From CAUZWH01 sp965224275 (GTDB taxonomy: Bacteria; Pseudomonadota; Alphaproteobacteria; SHVV01): a stretch of DNA of 64,000 nt. Of the stretch, positions 33,221 to 41,594 are shown one piece after another. The stretch spans positions 310,001 to 374,000 of the forward strand of contig CBDCYR010000011.1 in assembly GCA_965224275.1 (NCBI GenBank), written 5' to 3'. The notes under the pieces are model-generated. The model saw nothing but the letters and a program-made list of their open reading frames with translations. It was not told where the DNA came from and searched no databases. A program made the translations under genes and the position numbers. Position 1 is the first letter of the stretch, and each line of letters begins with the position of its first letter.

Positions 33221-34588
33221 TTACTTGCGTTTTTTACCGGCCGCGAAGTCGATATCTTGGGCGCGAATCCAACCCGGCGATCCTTGCGCCAGTAAGCGTA
33301 GCGCTCGGCCGGCGTGATACTTCGCGTCACGTTTTCGTCCTATCCGGATGTTGAACTCGGCGCTCGATAGTGCCGATAATCCCAATTGTCCGTCGCGGCC
33401 GTGGGCGATCGCGAGTTGCCGCCAGGCACCGGTGGCGTCGCGATCTCGATCCACAACGGCGCGAAGGTGCGCAATGGCGGCTCGGTTTTGCGCGGGGTCA
33501 TTGGTCGCGACCTGCGCTCTCGCCAGGCCAAAACGAAGCATCGGCGCTTCGGGTAAGAGATCGACTGCACGTCCTAAGGGCCCAATCGCTGCCAAGACCT
33601 CCCCAGATTCGAAGAGGATCTGTCCCTTCAGTTCATAGTAAAAGGGATCGTTGGGATATTCCCTGAGAAGGCCGTCGATTTCATCAAGCGCGGCCGAGAA
33701 ATTCGCGCGTTTGTGATGCGCTATCGACCGGGCATAGCGGGCTGGCGTACTACGGTCCGAAGCCGGAAATTGCCGAAACGTCTTGCTCGGTTTGTTGAGG
33801 AAACCGCCTAGCTTCGCTTTCAAACGCACGAAAGCCGCCATTTCTTCTGGGCTCGGCTGAACGCTGCGGTACGGCGATCTCGAAACTTGGTCACGCAGCA
33901 ACGCAACGCGTTCGCGGGCGAGAGGGTGGGTGAGCACGTACGAGTCTTGGCGATTGGTTAGCAGCACTTCCTGATCACCCAGCTTGTCGAGGAACTCGAG
34001 CAGGCCGTTGGGGGATGTTTCCGTCGCGTTGAGGTAGCTGAGACCGGCCTGGTCGGCTGCGGACTCCTGCGTGCGGCTGTATTGAAGCAGCGATCGTCCG
34101 ACAACCTGCTGGCCGCCCGAGATCACAGCGGCCCCGGCCCCGGCACTTCCTGCACCAATCGCAGCCGCTAGTCCGATCAGGGTCGAGATGATCGCCTGCG
34201 AATTGGCCTTGCGCAGACGATCGTGCAGGCGCGCGAGGTGGCCGCCCGCGATGTGGCCAACTTCATGGGCAATAACGCCTTTCACTTCTCCGGGATCGTT
34301 CGCGGCCAGCAACAAACCCGTAAAAATAAAGATTCGCTGACCGCCCGCGACAAACGCGTTGACGTCGGTGCTGTTGACAATCTTGATCTCTACAGCACCG
34401 AGATCCAGACCGGCGGCTGCGAAGAGTGGCGCCGCGTAGGAGCCGATGATAGTTTCGATTTCCGCGTCGCGGATAAGTGAAAGCGACCTCGATTGCGCTG
34501 AGTTGGTAGCAGTGACGAGCACCAACAGGGCCGCGCAGAAGGACGTCACAATGGAAGCGATGGGACTCTGACGAGTACGGTGCAACAA
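33221..34588 (-). CDS. M48-family metalloprotease with TPR domain (BepA/YfgC-like)
   Basis: 455 residues with an N-terminal signal peptide (AALLVLVTATNSAQS). Zinc site VKGVIAHEVGHIAGGHLARL (HExxH, about residues 105-120) with the downstream Glu in SAADQAGLSYL; a TPR-rich C-terminal half (from about 270). The family acts in the periplasm on outer-membrane protein assembly, clearing stalled substrates. The start is uncertain: the frame opens with TTG codons at 34588 and 34585 and no ATG. Only 13 bp separate it from the divergent GGT-like gene. Confidence 0.88.
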   Translation of the reverse strand: MLHRTRQSPIASIVTSFCAALLVLVTATNSAQSRSLSLIRDAEIETIIGSYAAPLFAAAGLDLGAVEIKIVNSTDVNAFVAGGQRIFIFTGLLLAANDPGEVKGVIAHEVGHIAGGHLARLHDRLRKANSQAIISTLIGLAAAIGAGSAGAGAAVISGGQQVVGRSLLQYSRTQESAADQAGLSYLNATETSPNGLLEFLDKLGDQEVLLTNRQDSYVLTHPLARERVALLRDQVSRSPYRSVQPSPEEMAAFVRLKAKLGGFLNKPSKTFRQFPASDRSTPARYARSIAHHKRANFSAALDEIDGLLREYPNDPFYYELKGQILFESGEVLAAIGPLGRAVDLLPEAPMLRFGLARAQVATNDPAQNRAAIAHLRAVVDRDRDATGAWRQLAIAHGRDGQLGLSALSSAEFNIRIGRKRDAKYHAGRALRLLAQGSPGWIRAQDIDFAAGKKRK

Positions 34589-34601
34589 CGGTTGAGCCCT
34601 C

Positions 34602-36185
34602 GTGAATAGATTTCAAACTAGGGTGGCAAAAGCATGCCGTCAATTCATCTTGCCGATCCTTGCAATGGTGTTGGTCGGGTGCGGTGGAAACCAGGAAGCG
34701 CGGCTCAGCGGTGTCGGTCAGGGTGGGGCCGCGGCCGATGAACCCCACGCCGTTACCGTTGCACGCGATGTATTGAACGCTGGCGGCTCGGCAGCGGATG
34801 CCGTCGTTTCCACGGCACTCGCACTAGCTGTCACCTACCCGGTTGCGGCGAGTCTCGCTGGCGGCGGTATGTGTGTTGTCTTTGACGGGCCGACGGGCGC
34901 GGTTGAATCGCTGGAATTTCTTCCGCGAGCGCCGGCGTCGGGAGGAAATGTGGCTATTCCGGGGATGGTCCGCGGACTGGCTGCACTTCATGCGCGTTAC
35001 GGACGGTTGGCGTGGTCGGATGTTGTGCAGCCGGCCGAAGCCATCGCCCGAGCCGGCCACCCGTTGTCGCGAGCGATGGCGCGTAATATCGCCGCAGTTA
35101 GTGACGCGATAGCAAGGAGCAAGTCTCTAACACGCTGGCTCAACCGGGGGGCGAACGGACTATTGGAAGAGGGCGATGGCCTTGTCCAACTCGAAATCTC
35201 GTCCACTCTGAGTCTGCTCCGGACGCGGGGCGCAGGCGATTTGTACCGTGGTTTGCTGGGCCGACAATTCGTCGAGGCCGGACGCCGCATGGGCGGCACC
35301 GTGACGATGCAAGACCTCCGCGAATACGCTCCAGTCTGGGGCGAAACCGCCCAAGCGAAGGTCATTGATTTAACCGTGCATACGATGCCGATACCGGTCA
35401 CCGGCGGTATCATCGGCGGCCAGATGTTGCTCATGCTCTCAGATGATGATCGCTACCCTGCGGCCGCGGCCGAAGAGCGAACACACCTGATGGCGGAAGT
35501 ATCGTTGCGGGCTTACACGGATCTGCAAGCATCACGCGTGGCACCGATGTCCAACTTTCGCGCCCATGCTCTTATGCGTACCTATGATGCCAACGCCCAT
35601 AGCACTCAGTCGATCAATACGTCCACCGCGAGCGGAGAACTTCCGGTAATTGCGGGTGGTGACGGCACGACCGGATTTGTCGTCGGCGACAATGACGGTT
35701 CGGCGATTGCCTGCAATCTAACGCTGGGCTCTCCTTTTGGAATTGGTGCTTGGGACCCGGTAACAGGGTTGGTTCCGGCAGCGGTATCGCTGGTTGGCAA
35801 AACGCAGATCTATACTGGTCCGGTGCTTTTCGTTCGAAGTCCCGCCGATCATGTCGTTTTCGCGGCCGCGGCCAGCGGCGGAATGGCGGCACCGGCAGCA
35901 TTGGCTCAGGTCGCGGTTGCGACGTTGTCAGATGGTGTCCCGCTCCCAGCGGCTTTGCTGGCACCCAGGGTGCTGCACATCGGCATACCCGATCGAGTGA
36001 TCGTTGAGCCCTCCCTATCTCAAACCGCGATCGATTCGTTGGTGCGTCGAAATCACGCGGTATTCCGCGCGTCGCCCGTCGGTTTCGTGAACGGGTTGCA
36101 CTGTTCAGGTGGCCTGGGGCGTAAGAATGGCGGATGCAGCTATGGTGCAGATCCCAGAGGCTCAGGATTCAACCTTACCCAGTAG
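34602..36185 (+). CDS. Gamma-glutamyltransferase-like lipoprotein, divergent
   Basis: 527 residues, GTG start. N-terminal lipoprotein signal with lipobox LVGC (Cys about 27). The GGT fold is recognisable: AARDVLNAGGSAADA-like VARDVLNAGGSAADAVV, and SLAGGGMCVVFDGPTGAVE. At the autocleavage site the usual T-T-H-F-S-V-V-D reads TTGFVVGD (about 355), so the nucleophile Thr is kept but the next His and Ser are lost. The substrate-binding SPGGSRI-like stretch reads AASGGMAAPAAL. Activity as a true GGT is doubtful. Overlaps the longer possible start of the aminotransferase. Confidence 0.78.
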   Translation: MNRFQTRVAKACRQFILPILAMVLVGCGGNQEARLSGVGQGGAAADEPHAVTVARDVLNAGGSAADAVVSTALALAVTYPVAASLAGGGMCVVFDGPTGAVESLEFLPRAPASGGNVAIPGMVRGLAALHARYGRLAWSDVVQPAEAIARAGHPLSRAMARNIAAVSDAIARSKSLTRWLNRGANGLLEEGDGLVQLEISSTLSLLRTRGAGDLYRGLLGRQFVEAGRRMGGTVTMQDLREYAPVWGETAQAKVIDLTVHTMPIPVTGGIIGGQMLLMLSDDDRYPAAAAEERTHLMAEVSLRAYTDLQASRVAPMSNFRAHALMRTYDANAHSTQSINTSTASGELPVIAGGDGTTGFVVGDNDGSAIACNLTLGSPFGIGAWDPVTGLVPAAVSLVGKTQIYTGPVLFVRSPADHVVFAAAASGGMAAPAALAQVAVATLSDGVPLPAALLAPRVLHIGIPDRVIVEPSLSQTAIDSLVRRNHAVFRASPVGFVNGLHCSGGLGRKNGGCSYGADPRGSGFNLTQ

Positions 36186-36204
36186 CGAACGTGGAGGAGA
36201 GTTG

Positions 36205-37353
36205 GTGGATTTGAAGGTATCGCGACGCGGCCACGTTGCGCCGTTCTACGCCATGGAAGTACTGAAAGCGGCGAACGAACGTGCAGCCGCGGGCGTCGAC
36301 GTGTTGCACCTAGAGGTCGGCGAACCCAGCACCGGCGCGCCGCGAGGGGTGATCGAACATGCCAAAGGGGTGATGGACGCGACCCATCTTGGCTATACCG
36401 AAGCCCTCGGTGTGGCGCCGCTGCGCGATGCCATCGCGCGGTACTACGGAGATGCTTATGGCGTTGAAGTTGATCCCAGCCGCGTCATCGTGACAATGGG
36501 ATCTTCCGGCGCATTCCTCCTGGCGTTTACAGCTGCATTTGATGTCGGCGATCGAATCGCTATCGCCACGCCTGGCTATCCGGCCTATCACAACATCTTA
36601 TCCGCGTTGGGTATCGAGCCTGTTATCGTTGAGAGCGGTCCGGAGCACCGGTTCCAGCCGACGCCGGAATTGCTTGATAGGATTTCCGGACGGATCGATG
36701 GTCTGTTGATCGCCAGCCCCGCCAATCCGACCGGAACTATGGTCGTCGGTGATGCACTGAAAGGCCTGGTTGACTATTGCGCCGAGCGAGGTATCCGCTT
36801 TGTTTCAGACGAGATCTACCACGGCATCACGTATGAAACGCCGGCCGAGACAGTCTTGAAATTGAGTCGCGATGCCATCGTTATCAATAGCTTCTCGAAG
36901 TATTTCTGTATGACGGGTTGGAGGCTGGGATGGATGGTCCTACCCGAGGACTTGATTCGGCCGACCGAATGCCTCGCCCAAAACATGTTTGTCTCGCCGT
37001 CGGCGCTCTCGCAGCACGCAGCGGTTGAGGTTTTCAACTGCCGCAATGAACTGGATGCCAATGTCGCTCGCTACGCGGAAAATCGACGCATCTTGTTGGA
37101 AGAGCTACCTGCGGCTGGCTTCGACCGATTCGCCCCAGCGGACGGGGCTTTCTATCTCTACGCCGACGTGCGCCAACTAACCAATGACAGTATCGATTTC
37201 TGCAAACGACTGCTCAACGAAGCCGGCGTTGCAGCGACTCCCGGCATCGATTTCGATCGCGAACGCGGCAACGGCTACGTACGATTTTGTTTCGCAGGCT
37301 CTACCGAAGATATCTCAGCGGCCAGCCAACGTATCTCGGGCTGGTTGCGATAA
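36205..37353 (+). CDS. PLP-dependent aminotransferase, class I/II
   Basis: 382 residues from GTG 36205, chosen because GGAGGAG sits at 36193-36199, just 5 bases upstream, and because the N-terminus VDLKVSRRGHVAPFYAMEVL then fits relatives; an ATG at 36127 inside the GGT-like gene is the alternative. Fold-type I: HLEVGEPSTGAPRGV, ASPANPTGTMV, SDEIYHGITY and the Schiff-base Lys in NSFSKYFCMTGWRLGWM (about 231), then GNGYVRFCFA. Specificity cannot be set; related to aspartate/aromatic aminotransferases of subgroup Ia. Confidence 0.88.
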   Translation: MDLKVSRRGHVAPFYAMEVLKAANERAAAGVDVLHLEVGEPSTGAPRGVIEHAKGVMDATHLGYTEALGVAPLRDAIARYYGDAYGVEVDPSRVIVTMGSSGAFLLAFTAAFDVGDRIAIATPGYPAYHNILSALGIEPVIVESGPEHRFQPTPELLDRISGRIDGLLIASPANPTGTMVVGDALKGLVDYCAERGIRFVSDEIYHGITYETPAETVLKLSRDAIVINSFSKYFCMTGWRLGWMVLPEDLIRPTECLAQNMFVSPSALSQHAAVEVFNCRNELDANVARYAENRRILLEELPAAGFDRFAPADGAFYLYADVRQLTNDSIDFCKRLLNEAGVAATPGIDFDRERGNGYVRFCFAGSTEDISAASQRISGWLR

Positions 37354-37390
37354 GTATCGTGAGATAATTCAAGCCAAGTAGGTTGGCGCG

Positions 37391-39811
37391 TTACTCCGTT
37401 GCGCGGCGCCACCAGCCACGCCGGGATTTAGGCGGTTGTTCGTCGGTATCGCCTGCTGCGTCGGCGGCAAGCGCGGGATTGGGCGCGACGTCATCGATTG
37501 ACGCTATATCAATTTTATCCGAACCCTCGTCGGCTTCGTTACCGGAGGTGTCAGCGGGCTCGTCTTGATCGCTCGAGACCGATGCGTGCCATTCTGCGGT
37601 CGGCAATACGGATGGCTGGGCCTCCTCGATGGGCTCGCCATCCGCTTGCGAAGCGTCCGCGATATCCCGTTCTTTGTTGCCGACGTCGGCGGCCGCCTGG
37701 GGCGTCACGTCTGCGTCGGGTACCGGTGACTTGTTCGCGCTGTCGGCAACCTGATCCGTATCTGATGCGCTCTCGCTCGGCGGTATTTCTGCGGTTTCGT
37801 CTGCCCGACGCGTCGCGGCTTCTGGTGCGACTCGCGAGCTATCGTCGGTCGCCTCATCCGTCGAGTCTTGGACCCGCTTACGCCGCCGGCCGCCGCGTCG
37901 TCCGCGCCGACGTCGTTTGCCGCGTGGACCATCTTCGTCGCCTTCTGCCGTGGTCTTGTCTTCGGGAGCGGCGTCCGTCTCCGCTGCCTCAATGACTTCG
38001 GTCGGTCCGGCCTCGACAGTCTCGATTTGGCTGGCCGCCCGACCGGCTGTACCGGCGGAACGTTCGATCCGGATATCCGGCGGGACCAGTGTATCATCGC
38101 CAACGACGAAAACCTGCAGACCGTAGCGTTGCTCAATCTCGCCAACGGTCGATCGTTTCTGATTAAGGATGTAGATCGCAACTGGAGTTGATACCGATAC
38201 CGTGAGATCACCGCCAGATTTACGGATTCCCTCGGTTTCGATGGCGCGCAGAACGTGGAGCGCGGTCGATTCACGAGAACGTATGCTGCCCATACCACGA
38301 CAATGCGTACAGGGTTCGCTACTCGCTTCGAAAAGACTTGGTCGCATTCGCTGTCGCGACATCTCAAGCAGGCCAAATCCCGATATCCGGCCGATCTGAA
38401 TACGGGCTCGGTCACCTTTAAGTGATTCCTTGAGCCGTCGCTCGACCGCCCGATTATGACGGTTTTCGTTCATATCGATGAAGTCAATGACGATGAGTCC
38501 GCCAAGGTCGCGCAGCCGCAGATGGCGGGCGAGTTCTTCGGCTGCCTCGAGGTTTGTGCGAAGCGCGGTTTCTTCGATATTTCGCTCCTTGGTCGCCTTG
38601 CCCGAATTTACGTCGACGGCGACCAGTGCCTCGGTCGGGTTGATGACGATGTAACCGCCGCCCTTCAAACGGACTTCGGTGGCGTGCATCGCATCGAAAC
38701 GCTCCTCGACCTGGTAGCGATGGAAAAGCGGGACGCGATCTCGGTATGGCTGGACCCGCTTTGCGTGACTCGGCATTAGCATCCGCATGAATCGCTTCGC
38801 CGCCTTATACGCTTCATCGCCCTCAACGAGGACTTCCTCGACATCCTTCGAGTAGAGATCACGTATCGCCCGCTTGATGAGGTTGGCCTCTTCGTACACC
38901 ATCGTGGGTGCGGTCGACTTCAGAGTTAGATCACGGACGTTGTCCCAGGTTCGCATCAGGAACTCGTAGTCCCGCTTGACCTCGGATTTGTTGCGATTGG
39001 CGCCGGCCGTGCGAATGATTAAGCCCATACCGTCGGGAACATCGAGATCGTCAACGATCTGGCGCAATCGTTTACGATCCTTGGAGTCGGCAATCTTGCG
39101 GCTGATTCCACCACCACGAGCCGTATTCGGCATCAAAACGCCGTACCGTCCCGCCAACGAGAGGTAGCTCGTCAGAGCTGCGCCTTTGTTGCCACGTTCC
39201 TCTTTGACAACCTGGACCAAAAGCACTTGGCGGCGCTTGATCACTTCCTGAATTTTGTACGATCGAACCAGACGGGCACGACGGCGTCTGGCCGTCTCTG
39301 CTTCATCGTCTGAGGTTAGCACCTCCTGTTCGACTGAACTTTCTTCGTCGTCGTTCTCCGACTCGACGGATTCCTCACCCCCCTCTGCCGAGTTGGGTTC
39401 GTCCGAGTCGGAACCGCCATCCTCGGTATGAGGGTCAGTGCTGTCGGCCGATTTTTCGTCTAGCTCGTCTGGGGCAGGCTCATCCTCAACGACAAGATTA
39501 TCGGACTCCGCATCAGCCTGTTGTTGCGCAGCCTCTTCAGCTAGCAGCGCTTCGCGGTCGGCAACCGGTATCTGATAGTAGTCAGGATGAATTTCGCTAA
39601 AGGCCAGGAAACCGTGACGATTTCCCCCGTAGTCGACAAAAGCGGCCTGAAGCGATGGCTCTACTCGCGTAACCTTCGCGAGATAGATGTTTCCTCTAAG
39701 TTGGGTTTTGGTCGAGCTCGCGTAGTCGAAATCCTCTAGGCGGTTACCATTGATAACGACGACCCGGGTTTCCTCCGGGTGGGCTGCATCGACCAGCAAT
39801 CGCATGGTCAT
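37391..39811 (-). CDS. rne: Ribonuclease E (RNase E/G family)
   Basis: 806 residues. The essential endoribonuclease that initiates mRNA decay and processes rRNA and tRNA. The S1 domain (TQLRGNIYLAKVTRVEPSLQ..GFLAFSEIHPDYYQIP) is split by an acidic low-complexity insertion of about 90 residues (about 90-175), typical of alphaproteobacterial RNase E. DNase I-like catalytic region VAVDVNSGKATKER and IDFIDMNENR (catalytic Asp pair), zinc-link CTHCRGMG, then a disordered C-terminal third with a basic Arg-rich patch (RGKRRRRGRRGGRRRKR) and acidic repeats, the likely RNA and degradosome scaffold. Confidence 0.96.
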   Translation of the reverse strand: MTMRLLVDAAHPEETRVVVINGNRLEDFDYASSTKTQLRGNIYLAKVTRVEPSLQAAFVDYGGNRHGFLAFSEIHPDYYQIPVADREALLAEEAAQQQADAESDNLVVEDEPAPDELDEKSADSTDPHTEDGGSDSDEPNSAEGGEESVESENDDEESSVEQEVLTSDDEAETARRRRARLVRSYKIQEVIKRRQVLLVQVVKEERGNKGAALTSYLSLAGRYGVLMPNTARGGGISRKIADSKDRKRLRQIVDDLDVPDGMGLIIRTAGANRNKSEVKRDYEFLMRTWDNVRDLTLKSTAPTMVYEEANLIKRAIRDLYSKDVEEVLVEGDEAYKAAKRFMRMLMPSHAKRVQPYRDRVPLFHRYQVEERFDAMHATEVRLKGGGYIVINPTEALVAVDVNSGKATKERNIEETALRTNLEAAEELARHLRLRDLGGLIVIDFIDMNENRHNRAVERRLKESLKGDRARIQIGRISGFGLLEMSRQRMRPSLFEASSEPCTHCRGMGSIRSRESTALHVLRAIETEGIRKSGGDLTVSVSTPVAIYILNQKRSTVGEIEQRYGLQVFVVGDDTLVPPDIRIERSAGTAGRAASQIETVEAGPTEVIEAAETDAAPEDKTTAEGDEDGPRGKRRRRGRRGGRRRKRVQDSTDEATDDSSRVAPEAATRRADETAEIPPSESASDTDQVADSANKSPVPDADVTPQAAADVGNKERDIADASQADGEPIEEAQPSVLPTAEWHASVSSDQDEPADTSGNEADEGSDKIDIASIDDVAPNPALAADAAGDTDEQPPKSRRGWWRRATE

Positions 39812-39832
39812 TGTTGAAAACTCCAGTTATTG

Positions 39833-39916
39833 CACGCTGCCTCGTCTTGGTCGTCTGATGCAGCGTGTTTGTTCGTGCATGGACGAAGCTCCGCCGGTTG
39901 AGCGACGCGCTCAACC
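39833..39916 (-). promoter_or_regulatory. Two hairpins in the rne 5' leader
   Basis: CACGCTGC (39833-39840) with GCAGCGTG (39860-39867), and GGTTGAGCG (39896-39904) with CGCTCAACC (39908-39916; 9-bp stem, 3-nt loop). Both lie within 105 bp upstream of the rne ATG. A structured 5' leader through which RNase E controls its own mRNA is known in enterobacteria; here it is inference. Confidence 0.45.
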
Positions 39917-40235
39917 CACCCTGCATCAACGCGCAAACATCCGCACCCAATCTGGGTTCGGTTTGCCGCGTTCTGGTAGGAGCGTCGAGCTTCGAGATTA
40001 TCATTTGTTCCGCTTGTTCAATTGCTTAGCGAGACAACTCATATCGTCTCGGCACCCGAAAATGGTGGCGGGGTGGTGGCTCCTTCGGTCAATCCGCACA
40101 GCGAAATGACCCATATCAGAGCGTGACAAATATCTTAACCGTACCAATTGCGTATGGACAATCATTCTTTTGCTGCCAACAATTCAAAAGACGGTATGTC
40201 AAACCGCCCATTGAGATTATATATCTTGTATTTGG
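39917..40235. other. Divergent intergenic region rne / amidase
   Basis: About 320 bp, becoming AT-rich towards 40140-40235. It must carry promoters for both genes. No small ORF with support, tRNA or terminator seen; no clear -35/-10 pair stands out. Confidence 0.5.
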
Positions 40236-41450
40236 ATGGGCATTAAGCACCAAGTCTTGATCGGCTATCACTACCGAGCCCTGGCGTTCGCCATACTCGT
40301 GGCTTTCGTCGGGTTTTCCACCCCTGCGGTGGCCGAGTTAAGTCTGCTCGGCGTTCGTTTCGGGGAACACGCCAAGAAAACCAGGATAGTTTTTGATCTT
40401 AGTGGGCCAACCACGTTTCGCGCATTTGCGTTGCGTGAACCCGATCGCGTCGTCGTCGACATGCAGCCGATGGCGTCCCGGATCGGCAAATCGAGAAAAA
40501 CCTCCCACGGCCTCGTGAGGGGGTACCGTTTCGCAGCATTCTCACAAAATGCATCGCGGCTGGTCCTTGATGTCGCGAGCCCCGTCCGCATCGAGCGTAG
40601 CTTCTTATTGCCTCCGGACGAGCACTACGGCCATCGGCTGGTTATCGATATTCGTAAGTCGGAAGCTCATGTGGCCACCGTCTCCCCGCCAAAGTTAGTT
40701 CGGCCACCCACGCGCTCCTCGGTGCCAAGCAAACCGCTACCGCTTCCCAATCCAAGGCGCCGGCAGCCCTCGAATATGATCGTCATTGATCCCGGACATG
40801 GTGGTACCGATCCAGGTGCGATTGGCGTTAACGGGGTTTATGAGAAAAACATAACGCTGCGTTTTGCGCGCGAGCTTCAGGCGGCATTCAAGGCAAACGG
40901 GGGTTACCGGACCAAGTTGACGCGCTCGGATGATGCGTATGTCCGATTGCGCGACCGGATAGTCGTAGCCCGCGAAGCAGCGGCGGATCTGTTCATATCG
41001 CTACACGCCGATTCGCTCGCCGATGCGGCGATTCGCGGCGCATCAGTTTACACATTGTCGGAAAATGCATCGGATAAGGAGGCCGCGGCCCTCGCAGCAA
41101 AAGAAAATCGATCAGATATCATTGCTGGAGTCGATCTGACGCAACAGAACGATGAGGTCACCAGCATCCTGATCGATCTCACGCAACGCGAGACAATGAA
41201 CCGCTCGGCTCGCTATGCGAACCAAATCCTTTCAGAAATTCGCAAGTCGGCGCGTGTCCTGCGGAAAAGCCACCGGTTTGCCGGATTTGCTGTGCTAAAG
41301 GCACCCGATGTGCCCTCGGTGCTCGTTGAACTTGGCTATCTATCAAACTCGCGCGACGTCCGCTTCCTATCGTCAAAGCGGGGACGAAAGGAACTGGTGG
41401 ATGCCATCATTCGGGCCACCGACGAATTTTTCCGGCGGCGCAGCGAGTAA
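40236..41450 (+). CDS. amiC: N-acetylmuramoyl-L-alanine amidase with AMIN domain
   Basis: 404 residues: signal peptide (AFVGFSTPAVA), AMIN domain (about 35-135, GEHAKKTRIVFDLSGP) for septal targeting, a Pro-rich linker, and an Amidase_3 catalytic domain with zinc ligands in VIDPGHGGTDPGAIG (His about 186), YEKNITLRFA (Glu) and LFISLHADS (His), then PSVLVELGYLSNSRD with the catalytic Glu. It cleaves peptide stems from glycan strands to separate daughter cells. Followed by PBP1A; rne-ami-mrcA-prfB is a conserved alphaproteobacterial order. Confidence 0.95.
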   Translation: MGIKHQVLIGYHYRALAFAILVAFVGFSTPAVAELSLLGVRFGEHAKKTRIVFDLSGPTTFRAFALREPDRVVVDMQPMASRIGKSRKTSHGLVRGYRFAAFSQNASRLVLDVASPVRIERSFLLPPDEHYGHRLVIDIRKSEAHVATVSPPKLVRPPTRSSVPSKPLPLPNPRRRQPSNMIVIDPGHGGTDPGAIGVNGVYEKNITLRFARELQAAFKANGGYRTKLTRSDDAYVRLRDRIVVAREAAADLFISLHADSLADAAIRGASVYTLSENASDKEAAALAAKENRSDIIAGVDLTQQNDEVTSILIDLTQRETMNRSARYANQILSEIRKSARVLRKSHRFAGFAVLKAPDVPSVLVELGYLSNSRDVRFLSSKRGRKELVDAIIRATDEFFRRRSE

Positions 41451-41594
41451 AGTAGCGTCGACGATCCGCCACATCTCTGCCTAATTCTATGACTACCGTA
41501 ATCCGGTCGTAGTATCAAAATTGAGGCAATTGCGGTAATCTCAGTGTTCTCTCACATGTACTGAAAGCGAAAAGGTTAGCGGCGGCTCAAAGCT

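Noticed and set aside
32998..33330. 110-codon frame overlapping the DsbA-like remnant
   Set aside because: It is out of frame with the DsbA-like residues and with the M48 gene and shows no recognisable pattern.
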